Shown here: positions 45,305-57,900 of the stretch, in pieces
Numbering within the stretch: position 1 is the first letter of the stretch
Layout: the number at the start of each line of letters is the position of its first letter
Assembly: GCA_963693305.1 (NCBI GenBank)
Contig: OY855906.1
Coordinates: 30,114,626 to 30,178,625 of the forward strand
DNA: 64,000 bases
DNA from: Meandrina meandrites
Taxonomy: Eukaryota; Cnidaria; Anthozoa; Scleractinia; Meandrinidae
Direction of reading: 5' to 3'
Program-made: the position numbers and the translations under genes
The notes under the pieces: model-generated
The model's database searches: none
Told to the model about the DNA's origin: nothing
What the model saw: only the letters and a program-made list of their open reading frames with translations

Positions 45305-46778
45305 GTAAGTTCAGTTGCGTCCTTACTAACAGTAAAATTTAACCTCTCTCGGACGTTTGTCCCACCAGAAACAATACACATGAATTGTAACGTTTCTCGA
45401 AAGTATTTTCTGGTTTCACGGATTGAATGCTTAATAATCTACCCCTTAGTAGAAAGGGAAAAGGTCCCATGTACTCTCGCGGTCATCTCTCGACATTTTT
45501 AAGCAGGATTCAACTGGGGATAGCCTGGTGGATTTTTGGCTAGGTTCTGGGAGTTTTTTTACATTCGGTTCGGTCTTCCCGTTAGGTTTGTTTAGAGACG
45601 TGTGCTGAAGTTGCTTTTCATTTTCTATTGAATTTCTTCTCTTTCCGCAAAGAAAGCTAATTGCACGAGCAATCAGTGCTTTGACGGCAACTAAATGTAA
45701 ACATAGTTGTCATAACCACAGCCGTCTGTTTTAAGTGGTACGAAAATGTCAAATAATACGTGACATATGTTCGGCGTGAAAATTGATCAAAATGATGCAA
45801 AGTGATCATTCAGTGATCACTGCGATGCACGCTTTACTTGAATGAAATGGAAGAAAATAAAGAACAAGCGGGCTAAAGATTTGAAATATTTTGCACATTT
45901 CGCATGTTGGTAATTGTTCTAATGCGTGTACCCGTTTAACTATTCAGCTTTTGTGCTAAATTATACAATATAAATTAGCATTTTAGAGTAGGACGAAAAA
46001 CATTCTAAATTGTGCTTAACATAGGTTCTTTGATTTTTTTTAATTATTAGCAGCAACTGGCAGTGATTGGTATTATCTGTGAGCAGCTGAATGTAAAGAA
46101 ATTGTTCCAAAGTAAAATATTATTAATAGAGTTAAAATGACGCTGCACATGACTTTTTTCCGCCTCTCTTTTCGCAGAATTTGATTTGATGGTTCTTTGT
46201 CTTGCTGATTTACATAGCGGAATTCCTAACAAAACAAACAAAACAAACGCCTGTTTTTAGACAAAGAGTAAAAGAAAAGAAGAGAGAGCTAAAACAAAAA
46301 AAAGGTCATAGTTGAAATAAAACATCGAAGCCTATCTTTTACATTTTGGCAATAAAAAAATTCTTCGTTTATGAAGTCAAAAGGTTTTATAAGAAATGTA
46401 TAGGAAGCAACTACCCTTTCACAATGGGATCAAGGCTCATCTGTAGCAAGTGAAACTGTACTAGCCAAGTGACTGGCAAACGCAAACAGTATGTTACGTT
46501 TATTAAAGACAAGTTGGTTTATTTACAAATAAGTAAAAATTAGCGCAATTCTCTGTTGTGTAATGTTAGAATTTAGGTGCTGTAGCAATTTAAAAAATCA
46601 AAACCTGAAGGCCGGAGAAGGCATTTTCGGACCGGTTGACCTAACCCACAGCTATAAATGAAGAGAAAAATATTCTACCTACACATGTGTGGTCCGTTTT
46701 AAGAGAACACGAACCTACCCGAGAAATAACCAGCCAACGGGCCTGCAAAGGAATGCGTGAGCACGGAAGTAATAGATC

Positions 46779-46911
46779 AAAAACGAGTGCGAGTTTTTCT
46801 TCAGGGGTTCTAAACACCGAGAAAAAGATGAAAGCACGACGCCGAAGGCGGAGGGCTTTTATTTTTTTGAGGTGTTTGGAACCCTTGATGAAAAACGAAG
46901 CACGAGTTTTT
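46779..46911. repeat. 133-bp hairpin repeat
   Basis: The arms of about 45 bp (aaaacgagtgcgagtttttc ... ggggttctaaacaccga) are inverted at the right end (aggtgtttggaacccttgat ... cacgagttttt). The loop holds a purine-rich cgacgccgaaggcggagggc. Confidence 0.7.
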
Positions 46912-47226
46912 GAACTGGCTTCTCAAATGCAACAATAGGAAATTATGCAGTGGCAATTTTTTTCCCTTTCTTGTAAGAACGCGATTGCATGCATGATTTA
47001 TTAGCGTCCCAGCCATGAACGAGGAAGGAGCGGCGTAGTTTAGGGGCCGAAAATGGTTTACGAGGAGGAGAATTAAGTCAAGAAAGCCGTATTCCCTGTC
47101 AACAAGGTATAAAAACAAATACTCTGTAGCGTTTTTACATGTTTTTAAACAATGGCGAAGAACTCGGGTGGAGAAAAATTTCCATCCTTTCAGGAAGCTC
47201 GTTTAGAGATTACAATTTGCATTAGG

Positions 47227-47231
47227 TTTCG

Positions 47232-47263
<32 letters not shown>

Positions 47264-47712
47264 CGCGTTCACAGCGTTCGAATATTTAGTTTTGCCAAGT
47301 ACCATATTTCGAAACACAAAGAGTTTGAACGCGAATGATTTAACGACACACGCAATAAAATTTTCGGTTTTGTTGTAAGTCACTTGAATTCCGACCTAAC
47401 GCCGTAAATTACTCACAGAACCTGAAGTGAAGTTCTCCAGACCACTAAATGACGATGAAACAGAAGAATTTAACCAAATTTCTACCATATTTAACTTAAT
47501 TCGACCAAAGTTGTTCAAAAACAAGATTACGCCATTTACCGCGGGCTAGCGCGCGCTGTGAATTTAATCCAAATACTGCAATTTTGATTGGTTGATTTGG
47601 TTCTCGTGATTTTCCAAATATGGTACTTAATGAAAGCGAATGTGAAGAAGCTTTGTACAATACGAATCATAGGGAGTTACACGTTTCAACCCTTATGGGT
47701 TTCTGGTTTCGA
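47227..47712. mobile_element. 0.49 kb MITE-like element
   Basis: The left end ttcgacagaaactcataagg then gttgaaacgtgtaac is inverted at the right end (gttacacgtttcaaccctta ... ggtttcgaa). A second inverted pair lies further in (agtaccatatttcg/aaatatggtactt). Confidence 0.65.
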
Positions 47713-48734
47713 AGCGCTCGACTCTCTGAATTGTTGGCAAAGCAAATTTGTCATTGAAGTAGAGCAAAAAGAACGAAGAGTGATAATAAACCAAAAACAA
47801 TTTATGTAATAGTATTTAGTATCCGACGCTATCTGTATTTAAGGGATTGTTGTTAGCACTATTTCCGATTTCATGACTTGTATTGTTAAAAGATTTCAAG
47901 GTTACTACGGACTAATAAATATTCATTGATTAAAATTCAGTGAAGACTGATTAAAATTCAAGTTTCTTCTTCTTCTAAATTAGTGCATTCACACGTGTAG
48001 TATCCGAACAGAACACCGCCGAAATATTTTAATATTTTCAGTTGGATTTTTCACCTGTAAGTCAATTTTATTCTTTTAAACATTCGAATTTATACCAGTC
48101 CTGAAATAAAATTGTTTCGTTCCTATACAAACCCTTATAAATTGAGTCTCTTGGCTTCTTAGAGTGCTAAGGCTCTCATCGTAAGGTTGGGCTGCCTGTG
48201 CTAAAACTGTGCTTCGATCCGACACTACACTGAGCAGAGTGGCTCCGTTAGCTAAGCCTGAGATGGTCTCAAGCTCTTTTGAAGACCACGATGGGAGTGC
48301 TGCAATCTAAGTTGTTATCACCTAATAATAATGATTGTCTAACAACTATCAGTTAAATTTTCAACCCATCTCTCAGCTGTCATTAAATTTTGCAGATCTC
48401 ACATCTCACCTTTTTTAACGCATGTGTTGATATCATTTAACTATAAACATATCAACTAGTGTAGCTCAAGCTAAGAAATTGCTGCCGTCGTTTTGGTCTA
48501 TTTTGCATTTAAGATAATGGCTTGCTTATTATTGCTAATTATAAAGGGACAAAGAAAGAGAGTGGGTGTAACTAGGTTCTAGAAGATTACAAATAAGTTC
48601 AACCATCTCGCGAGGTGAGAAATTTTTGGTGTTGATAAAATTCGGCTTTCAGCTAAGTTAAACACCTTAATCGTAAATATTTTGCATGTCATGACAGCAG
48701 ATGAATTGATAAAATTGAAAACCCTCGGGACAAG

Positions 48735-48832
48735 GACGAGAACCACATGACGCTGGGTCCACGATGTGAACCTGCCACTGGTGGGAGCGAGGTGAGCGCT
48801 CTCACAACTGCACCACCTCTGCTCCCGTAATA
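48735..48832 (-). mobile_element. SINE fragment
   Basis: On the minus strand: gggagcagaggtggtgcagt, tgtgagagcgctcacctcgc, then a ggttcacatcgtgga B-box-like segment. This is a tRNA-like SINE head, about 100 bp upstream of gene 2 exon 1. Confidence 0.65.
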
Positions 48833-48937
48833 GTATCTCGTTATTTGTTCCAATGTTCACGTTAAAGCGAATATTCATTTTACTTGTTTCACAGACAAGG
48901 ACGCATAGCAAACAAAACTGACATAGTTTCAAGAGCA

Positions 48938-48995
48938 ATGATTCTACAAGGTCTCTTTTTGTCGTGGTTGATTGCATCTGTTTCTGGTGAAACAG
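48938..48995 (+). CDS. Eph-type gene exon 1: signal peptide
   Basis: Encodes MILQGLFLSWLIASVSGET plus one base, donor ACAG|GTAAGT. An acceptor tgtttcacag at 48894 indicates a 5' UTR exon upstream. Against gene 1 exon 1 it has the same length and phase, 12 of 19 residues and 39 of 58 bases by hand alignment. The last 36 bases match best (30 of 36). Confidence 0.88.
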
Positions 48996-51900
48996 GTAAG
49001 TAGCGTTAGTTCAAAACTCTATTAAGTTGTATGAATAACAATAAACCTGACAAAAAAACTACAGGGCCCAGTTGTCAAAAGGTGAATACGGAGGAGGGGT
49101 CTTCATCAAAGTTTTAATTATATGAGGTGGCGTTGCCCCAAAATTCAACCCCATTTTTGGACAGAGAAGGCAACCCTTTCAGATACTTTCCATGGAAAAA
49201 AGTACCTACAGCAAAACCACTCCATCCCTTTGCTACACTATTCGAGCCGAATCGTCATAAACGAAACACCTTGTACCACAGCTTTAGCGATTTCATGAGT
49301 TACACCGGCGATTAGCTTATCCACCTATCAATAATTGATAATTATGATACTTTGCCGCCAAGGATGGAATTTTTAGATTGAATACAATATAGTGGAATCG
49401 ACAGTTTGCAAGTTTAGGTATAGATTTGTTTTCAGTTGGTTACAAAATTTGTAGAGCTATTGTCTAGATTCTTTAACGTCATTGGTCTGTTGGCGAAAAA
49501 AAGATAGCCATCCATTGTTTCCCATTTACGTTTTTATTGGTCAATTATCTTCCAAGTCAGTGGCGGATCCAGGGGAGAGGCCCAGGGAGCCCGGAACCTA
49601 CCCTATTTTTTTTCGGACATAGCGCATTTTCTTTGAAGTGCTGGAATTATCTTCGCGGAATTCAACATTCATAGTCAAGCGCGCCCCCTCCTTAGCTGAA
49701 GGTCTGGATCTGCCACTGCAAGTGATCCAATTCCGGCGGGTAGCCGCACTGTAAAATAATTAGAGGACGTTTTAATGGTATCCAGACATAATCAAGGTTT
49801 GAGTATATGAACTTAACGAAGTCTCGTAATGTTCCTTTTTATACATGCTTTATTCAGTTAATTTTACCTTGACTTTATCTGTGTGACCGAATGGAAAGCT
49901 GAGAGGAGTTTGGAACGAGTTTTGTCATTTAATGCGTAAAAATAGAAATGGCTGATGAAATGCCAGGACTATTTCAACTCCCTCCTGGATGGGCTGCTAG
50001 TCCATTGCAGGCTTACCACCAGTGTTTTTATTCGCAGATACCCATTTATAAACCTGGGTGGAGAGAGTGTCTTGCCCAGCGCAAGACCACAATGTAGTGA
50101 CCCCGGCCAGGGCTCAAACCCAGTTTGCTTGGTCTGGAGTCCAACACATTGACTAATTAGGCCACTTCGCTTCCCACACAAAAATAATTAGATAGCTACA
50201 CAAGGAAATGCACCAGGCTATCAAGTTTTGTCTACATGCTTATGGTATAAAACTACAATACAGATATTCGATATCTGTAATATTCTAAATTACAGATATT
50301 CCATTCAACAGTAAAATTTAACAATTATTCGCCAAAGGCGAAGTGAATCTCGGTGAATATTCCCCGAGATTCACTGAGCCTGAGGCGAATAATTGTTTTA
50401 GTCTAATTTTCAGAGGTGAATATCAAGAACTACAAAATGAAGAACGAAAACACGAAAACAACAAACACCAGTGCTCGCTTGCATACGTGTAAACAAGTTT
50501 CATTCATCGTAAATCAGAATTTACACTTAAGTTTAAGCAATACTGAAATGGAACAAAACAAACACTAAGAAAAAAGATTTCTAATGCCTTGAGAATCATC
50601 TTTTGAAACTAGTTTCGGTCCAAAAGCCTTGGCGGACAATTTCCAAAATTCCAACTGTGTTGAATACTCCGCATTTGGAGTAATTTCTTCAGGATGAACG
50701 AAACTTTCATTCAGCAAATGCTGCAATGTTTACTTGCCTGGGTGGCAAAGGTGGCGTAACCAAGGCCCTTGTAGGTACAAGATAAATTTTAATCATTCAT
50801 GGTTAAACTTAATATCTTAAAAACCACTCATGGTTTTGTTGACGAAAGCGACGTCAATATATTTCGTGCTTAATCCGTATGACTTTTCTTGCCTGTAACT
50901 AATCCAGTTCTGGCCCTCTCTCGCAACACGACGGGAGAGAGGGTCCAGGGACAATTGTCTGCGCATGCCCGCGAAAAACCAATTACATGCGTCCCTCAGA
51001 ACAAAAAGTATACAGCTATTTCAATTAACGTTGTCGGGTCAAAGATTAAAGCTAAAAGACAAGACCGTATGGCGTTCTGGGTATTCACTAGAAATTTGCA
51101 TATAAGCTTCAATAAATGTACAAATTTGTATTTCGCACGCGAAGAATTCACGAGTTTGTTTTTCCTCTCAGGAGGCCTTTCTGTAGCTTTACTTTTAGTG
51201 TCGCTTGGCTCTGAGTTTTGAAAATTCTTCTTAAATTCAGTGTGGTTAAAAGCACCTTGTTTCACATGTCTGAAAAGAAAGAAAACGGGCAAATCCGCGT
51301 TTGTCATGTCACTATATATTTTAGTATTCAGCACGTGCAGTTGCTCTCTTCCTCTACCCATGCTGCCTTTCAGTCTTGTCTTTGAGCTTTGATCCGGACA
51401 ACGTTATCTGAAATAGCTGTAGACGAAAAATCTACTCTCTTGATGGATGTCAATCATCTCCGCCTCTTTGCCGAAACCTGCACGAAAACTCAGTTGTCAT
51501 AACATTTTTGACAAAAACAAAATTGTCGCGACAAGTCAGAGGCATTTTAAAACAAACCATGAAAAGGTGTAATTATTATTGCAATAGTTCTGCACGTGCT
51601 ACTGGCATCCTGGTACATTTCTCGGCACGGTCGTCTTGTGCAAATATCAAATAATCAGGCAGGTCCACGTGGTGAAATATTTTAAAACGATTTGCATTTG
51701 AAGTGTGCGTGAAGTGATGTTTTTGTGCTGACCTGCGGGGAAAATGTGGCAAGTAAACTATTTCTTTTCCCCTCCATTTATCGGCACAAACTGGTTCCCT
51801 CCGCATTCATTTGTTCCAACCCCGGTATTACCATCCTTCCAAGACCTCACCTTGGCACACAAACATGTTTTGCCGCCTATCGCGGAAAACTTTTGCCTGT

Positions 51901-54900
51901 TGTTTTTTAGTACAATCCAGACCAAACACAATAGCCAATCAACAACGTATTGTTATCTGGTATTATGAGGGGCGTTGGAATGCGACTTGTCATGACTTGT
52001 CCTGCCTTGAGGCAGGACATCGGCCCCTTTGAAGATTTGTCCGTTTTGACAAAATTTGCACTTGTCTAACAAGTCGTTCGCACTTGTTTTTGCGATTGTT
52101 TGACAAAATGTATCACGCGTGCAACGCGGACCAATCATAAGACAACTGCTTCTTTGTTTTCCTGAATTGTTTGACAAGTTCTAGGTCTCAAAAAACGTAT
52201 TCGCACTTGTTTTCTGTAACAAGTGACACACAAGTGATGAAATCTACCAATTGTTACAAAATTTGTCCGCTAGTGGAATAAAAAAGTGCGAATTGGCCCT
52301 AAGATAAGACTTTTTTTGGTAAGTGGCGCAAGAACATAACTTCAGTAAAATACTCTTCTTTAAATGAGAACTATTTCACCAGTCGAACCACCAAAGTGTG
52401 CCAAACAAAAGTAAAATTATCTTTTTTCTCCGCTGTACCTTTGCGGCGGTTTCAAAACAAAAAGCCGACGCGTGCCGAAACCCAAAACTTCGTCTTCCTA
52501 AAATAACAATTTTGTTTAATTTTCAAAGGAAAGATCAAAAGATCATTTCACCGGTCTAATCACCAAACTGTACCAAGCCGTTCTAACGGCAATTGACTTT
52601 TTAATCGAACGGTTGACCAAACAGTTCGAACGGATTGAGAAATTTTGCGAACGGTTGATTAAACCGTTCGAACGGCCGGAGAAATTTAGCGAACGGTTGA
52701 CCAAACCGTTCGAACGGACTGAGAAATTTAGCGAACGGTTAACGAAACTGTTCGAACGGATTGAGAAATTTAGCGAACGGTTCCCCAAACCGTTCGAACG
52801 GATTGACGATTTTAGCGAACGGCTGACCAAGCCGTTCGAACGGATGCAAATTTTTTGGAACGGTATAGCCAAGCCGTTCGAACGGATGCAAATTTATTTC
52901 GAACGGCTTCTGAACGGTCTGGAAACGGAAAACCGTTCGGAAACGGAAAACCGTTAGTGTACGTTTTCGCGTGAAAGGTCACATATATTGAAGATCATGA
53001 TCAGGTTTGAATACATCCGTAATGACGCGATGAAAACATTGATGGAAATCAGAATCGACGAATTCTTTCAAATTATGTTTTGATCGGCATACATTTATTT
53101 TGGCGCGTGTTGCCATTTGCGACGGCTGTTTATATTTATTTCCACAAAATAAACCAATGTGACATCTCAGTAAATAATTTCGCCCGTCCCCTAACAATAA
53201 TTATCACTTTTACTTATGGTGGAACTTGCTTGTATTTTCTCAGTAGATTCAACGAGGTTCAAATTTCCTACCTTCGAATTTATAATGAGAAATTTAATTA
53301 GATTCGTCAGCGGCCGTTCGCACATGAATGGCTGCAACAATACCCTGTAGTCTTCACGCACAATCGTATTTTTCGTGTGTATTTCGTTTGTGTCTACGGA
53401 AACAAATTTTAAACGTACCTAAACCAGACGTTTCGGATATTCTAGAGATTTGGCATCTGTTTATTACAACCGAGTGTTACAACGACGGCTCCAGAACAGG
53501 AGGCGGAGATGATTTTCAGCTCTCTCAAATATACATACGCACACACGTTTACGAGAAAAACCTGGTAAACCACGAACATGCGCAGACAATTGTCTCTGGA
53601 CCCTCTCTCCCGTTGTGTTGCGTGACAGAGAGAGGAACAGAACTGGACTAGCCTGTGACTGGTTCTAAAATTAAAATTGACGAGTGCACTTTCTTGGGTT
53701 CCTCACGTACGCACGTAGGCGCACACAACAAACCTTAGTAAAACGTTTTACGACGTTTGCTGTACACTAATTAATGCACCTCTATGAGGTATTCAATGTA
53801 AAAAGGACTTTGACCTTATTTTGGTTTACTACAAAACAGTCGGAAAAAATCAACTCAAGGCAAAAACAAAATACTGAAAAATAAAGTGAGCTCGCCGCTA
53901 AACACAGTAAACAAAATTAACTCACGCCAGGGCAAACTGAGAAAATCACTGCGGCAAAACAAACTCTGCAAATTGATGGTGCCGCTTATGTAAATCAATT
54001 TAAAGCACTTTTTGTGTAAGAATTGTGGCAGTTTGTGATTTGGGAAGTGGTGCACGCTAACTTAGAATAGGCTTACAATGTTGTTTTGAACCGTCTTCTC
54101 TTTGCGGTTTGGTTACATGATTAACTAATTCCGTTTTATCGTACGCGTTGCTTTGATAATTTTATGCAGAGAACTAAATGAATTTTCGTCCTTTCTGGTA
54201 AGCAAATATCCCGCTGGTAAAGTCTGAACTCACTCCGCCAAGCATAGGTAACTCGCAAAGAAACCCGTTTACGAGATTTCAACACACTCACTGATAAGAC
54301 CAACAAAACAGATGAAAGCGAGTATAAAAATAGAGCGGTTGGATAATAGATCGCTTAGATATATTTTGGTGTGCAGTGTCGCAGTTTTACTCGTTTTTGT
54401 TTGCGGGATCTTACTGTACATGTAGTGTGTAATTTTCAAAGCAAAATCGTGACTTGGATCCGTGAAGCTAAATAATTTAATATTGTTGTCAAAATCCAAT
54501 AATGAACATCACAGTTAAGTCCACTAAAAAAAACACAAAATAATAAGTCTAAAGGAGATATTTAATTAACAATGTCTGTGTAAAATTTACAAACATGAGC
54601 AGGTTTGAAAGGAGCAGAAATTCATGATATATTATAAATATTCACGGAAGATCTGAAAACCGACACAACTTCAAATTCTTTCATAAATGAAGTTTAAATA
54701 GATTATCACTTATGCTTAGTAGTGATACATTTACGTTTGTTACCTCATGGTTGGAGGAAGCTTGTAAATTCTGTAGGGCAAAGCTTTCAAACCAGCCCAA
54801 TAATATCGGAGACGTGCGAACACGGCAGTCTTGTTGTAAGCTTATTCCAACACCACCGACATATATATTATATGAATTATCAGCAAAGATCAATTTCTTT

Positions 54901-57900
54901 CTTTCCACCGGTGTAGCCTTTAACAGTCTTTAACCTTCGCTTCAATGAACTTGATCGGCTCTGAGTTCACTTTTATCTGAGCTCAATTAACTTTCAGGTT
55001 TGCTCAGCTGCAGGTCGAACCGTAGAAATCAACTGTCGCTCTTTTTGACTTGTAGTCCGATATATCATGTTCAAGACAGCAATTACGTCGGATCTTTCCG
55101 TTAAGAGGTTCTCTTAAATCATTTCGCATGAGTTTCCATGATATAGATGAGTCACAAAGCGAGAAATATTCAGGAAGATCTATGTTCAGGAACAGCGTGA
55201 CTACAATTTTGCCGCTTTCCATGGAAATCGCTTTGTTTAAGTTGATATGAAATGTCCAGATCACTTTTTTTTAATTGGTGAAAAATCTCTGAAGTATATA
55301 AAAACTTTAGATGTGATAGGGTGAAGAATAATAACGAAGAAATAATTTCTCCTGCTCACTTTCTTCACATGTATTCATTCAGATTAACGCGGTGAGCAGC
55401 CGCCAACGCTTTTTCATGCAATCGATTCGTTTAGGCGAAATCAAATACCCCTAGTCGATTTTCAACGTGAAAAAAATGTGCAGTGTCCTTACAAACTTCT
55501 ACGATAGGTAACTTTAAACGAAAGGTGGATGTTCAATATCAAACATATAAGATGAGGTCAAGCTTTTTCTGGAGTGTGGCCGCCATGTTGCTCGACTTCG
55601 TTCGCACGCACGTTTGTATGTAGAGCGCACGCGCCCGCGAGCCATTCCGCTATGCACGATGACCATCAAAACTCAAACGCATGGTTTTCCTATTTTCTAT
55701 GCTCGCATGACAGTTATAAGGCTCCGCTCTGTGCCCATTGGGACCGCTCAGGAGCTCCGCTATTATCAATATTGCCATAAATCGTCACGTTTCTCAACAG
55801 AAATTCTTGTCAATGAGCCATCTAGTGAGGGATTGTGGCACTGGAATATCCAAACAGACACACAAGGTTCAGGGGTGAGTGAATAAAGTGAGTCAATAAT
55901 TACCTAGTATCAATGAAGGGTATCCAGGTAATCTTAGCACGAAGCGTCCAGGAATACAAGTATTGCTACTCCTCTTTGATGCATTTATACCGTATTCTTA
56001 AAGAGAAATTAAAATTAATTAATTAATTTTAAGCCCCGGCTAAATGCACGCAAATTTCAACGCAACAGATCACAACATTGTTGGATCGCGTTGTGAGGCG
56101 TTGTGAAGGAGCTTGCCACAATTTGTGATTTGAGAAGTGGTGCACGCTAACTTAGAATAGGCTTACAATGTTGTTTTGAACCGTCTTCTCTTTGCGGTTT
56201 GGTTACATGATTAACTAGTTCTGTTTTATCGTACGCGTTGCTTTGATAATTTTATGCAGAGAACTGAAGCAAGCAACATTTCAATCTAACACGACACAAA
56301 ATTATTGTGCACTGTTTACATTTTGCACAAGTTTGGCCAAACTGTTGCAGTATGTTGGATGGCAAATCGAGTCGAATTAGTGCGCGTGCTCCGGCGCGAC
56401 GTGACGTGACCAAACAAGTACAAGCAACACCATGTAACATAAAAAAATGTTGCAAGAAAAATTTGACCATTTACAAACTTGATTCAACACCATCCCAACA
56501 TATTGCAACACGGTGGTTTAACGTGTGCAACAAGTTGTGGGCAACAAGTTTGGCCGGGCCTTTACACCAATCGCGCTCTGTTATGTGCTCTGTTGTTTCA
56601 CTGTGAACAATCACACGCCTGACGATGGTGCTGTAAAGACCGAAATATAGCGTTCTCTGAAAGATCCCATCATGCTTTTTCACTGCTCTTAATTACATTG
56701 ATTTCCTCTGAAAGTATTACACGACTTCGTGAAGCAGTTAAAAGTGTGTGTTCATTGACATTCCTTATTCTCACTAAATTCGCGCGTATTAAATTTCGCG
56801 ATATTTTTCTATTTTTCAGTAATTGATATGATTGTCATCGTAAACAATGGCAAACAAAACAAGCTAATTATAACAGAGTATAGTCCAGAGTCTAAATAGA
56901 ACGTAAGGGGCCGAGAACAGTTCGTACGGCAAGGGTGATACAGTGGAAGATGGGCAAACATGAAGTTGAGACATGTTGAAAAAACAGTAGTAAATTAAAT
57001 CAATAGCTTGAATTTCATTATAATATTGATACTAAATTTCGTGATTTTAATTTTTGTGGGTCCTATATTTCGCGGCGGGTGTTAACTTTAGCGATTTTTT
57101 CAAAATCTCGAAAATCGCGAAATTTAGAATTTGCGAAATTAAGGGAATAAGGTCCTGTAATTTCGCGATGCAGTCGTTGTGCCACATAACCCACAATTGA
57201 AAATTGCTCACCACTAGAGTTCTCAGTAGCACAGTGGTTAGAACATCCGACTCAAGTGTACTGTTGGTCGTGGGTTCAATTCCCATCTGTGAACTCAGAT
57301 ATTTTTCGCGTTCTTCTCTCCACACAATCATTCATTCCATTATCGAAAATGCATTTATTCGGATTATCTTATATTTTTTGTGTGAAGTGTCTTGTCTTAA
57401 GGGGCCCGGCCAGTACTTGAATAGACCATTTCTGGCCATCTCTCTGCCACGCAATGCTACGCCCTCGGGAGAGAGGGTCCGGGGACAACTGTCTACGCGT
57501 GCTCGCGATAAACCTACCAGATGCGACCCTCAGAACAAAAATTCCAGACGAAAAGTCGAGTCTGTTGGTGGATATCAGTCATCTCCGCCTCTTTGTCGAA
57601 AACTACACGAATTGAATTTCCAATGCTGGAAGATTGTGTTTGAATACATCTGAGATGACGCTATAAAAACATTTGATGATTCAGGATCGAAGAATTCTTC
57701 AAAATCCTGTTCTATTTGTAACGGCATTTCTTCGATTGGCATACACTAAAAAACCCGGCTACATTGAAATATTCCTTCCTTTGAACTTATAATGAGAAAT
57801 TTTATAAGATTCATCAAGCGGCCATTCGCATACATGGATGGCCACAAAAAATATCCTGTAATCTTGACGCACAAACTTATTTTCGTGTGTACTTTGTTTG

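Larger units (their letters stand above)
45305..48734. other. intergenic, MITE-like hairpins only
   Basis: No coding exon recognised. Hairpins: 46779-46911 (aaaaacgagtgcgagttttt against its inverse) and 47227-47712 (ttcgacagaaactcataagg, and agtaccatatttcg with its inverse). Confidence 0.5.
50755..55763 (+). mobile_element. 2.1-2.3 kb dispersed repeat, copy C (split by a Mutator-like insertion)
   Basis: Left piece about 50755-50900 (gtaggtacaagataaatttt, aaaaccactcatggttttgt) and right piece 53651-55763 match copies A and B in order. The Mutator-like element 50901-53650 interrupts it. The right end (ggctccgctctg...ggagctccgc) stops 38 bp before the 3' splice site of exon 2 of the Eph-type gene. 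The extreme left end seen in A and B is missing. Confidence 0.75.

Noticed and set aside
48160..48310. tRNA-like word gcttcgatccgac with nearby hairpin-forming sequence
   Set aside because: No convincing A box or cloverleaf; too weak to call a SINE or an RNA gene.
52613..52957. 114-residue repetitive protein (KPFERxEKFSER)
   Set aside because: A 42-bp minisatellite inside a non-autonomous transposon keeps both strands open; no start or splice context.
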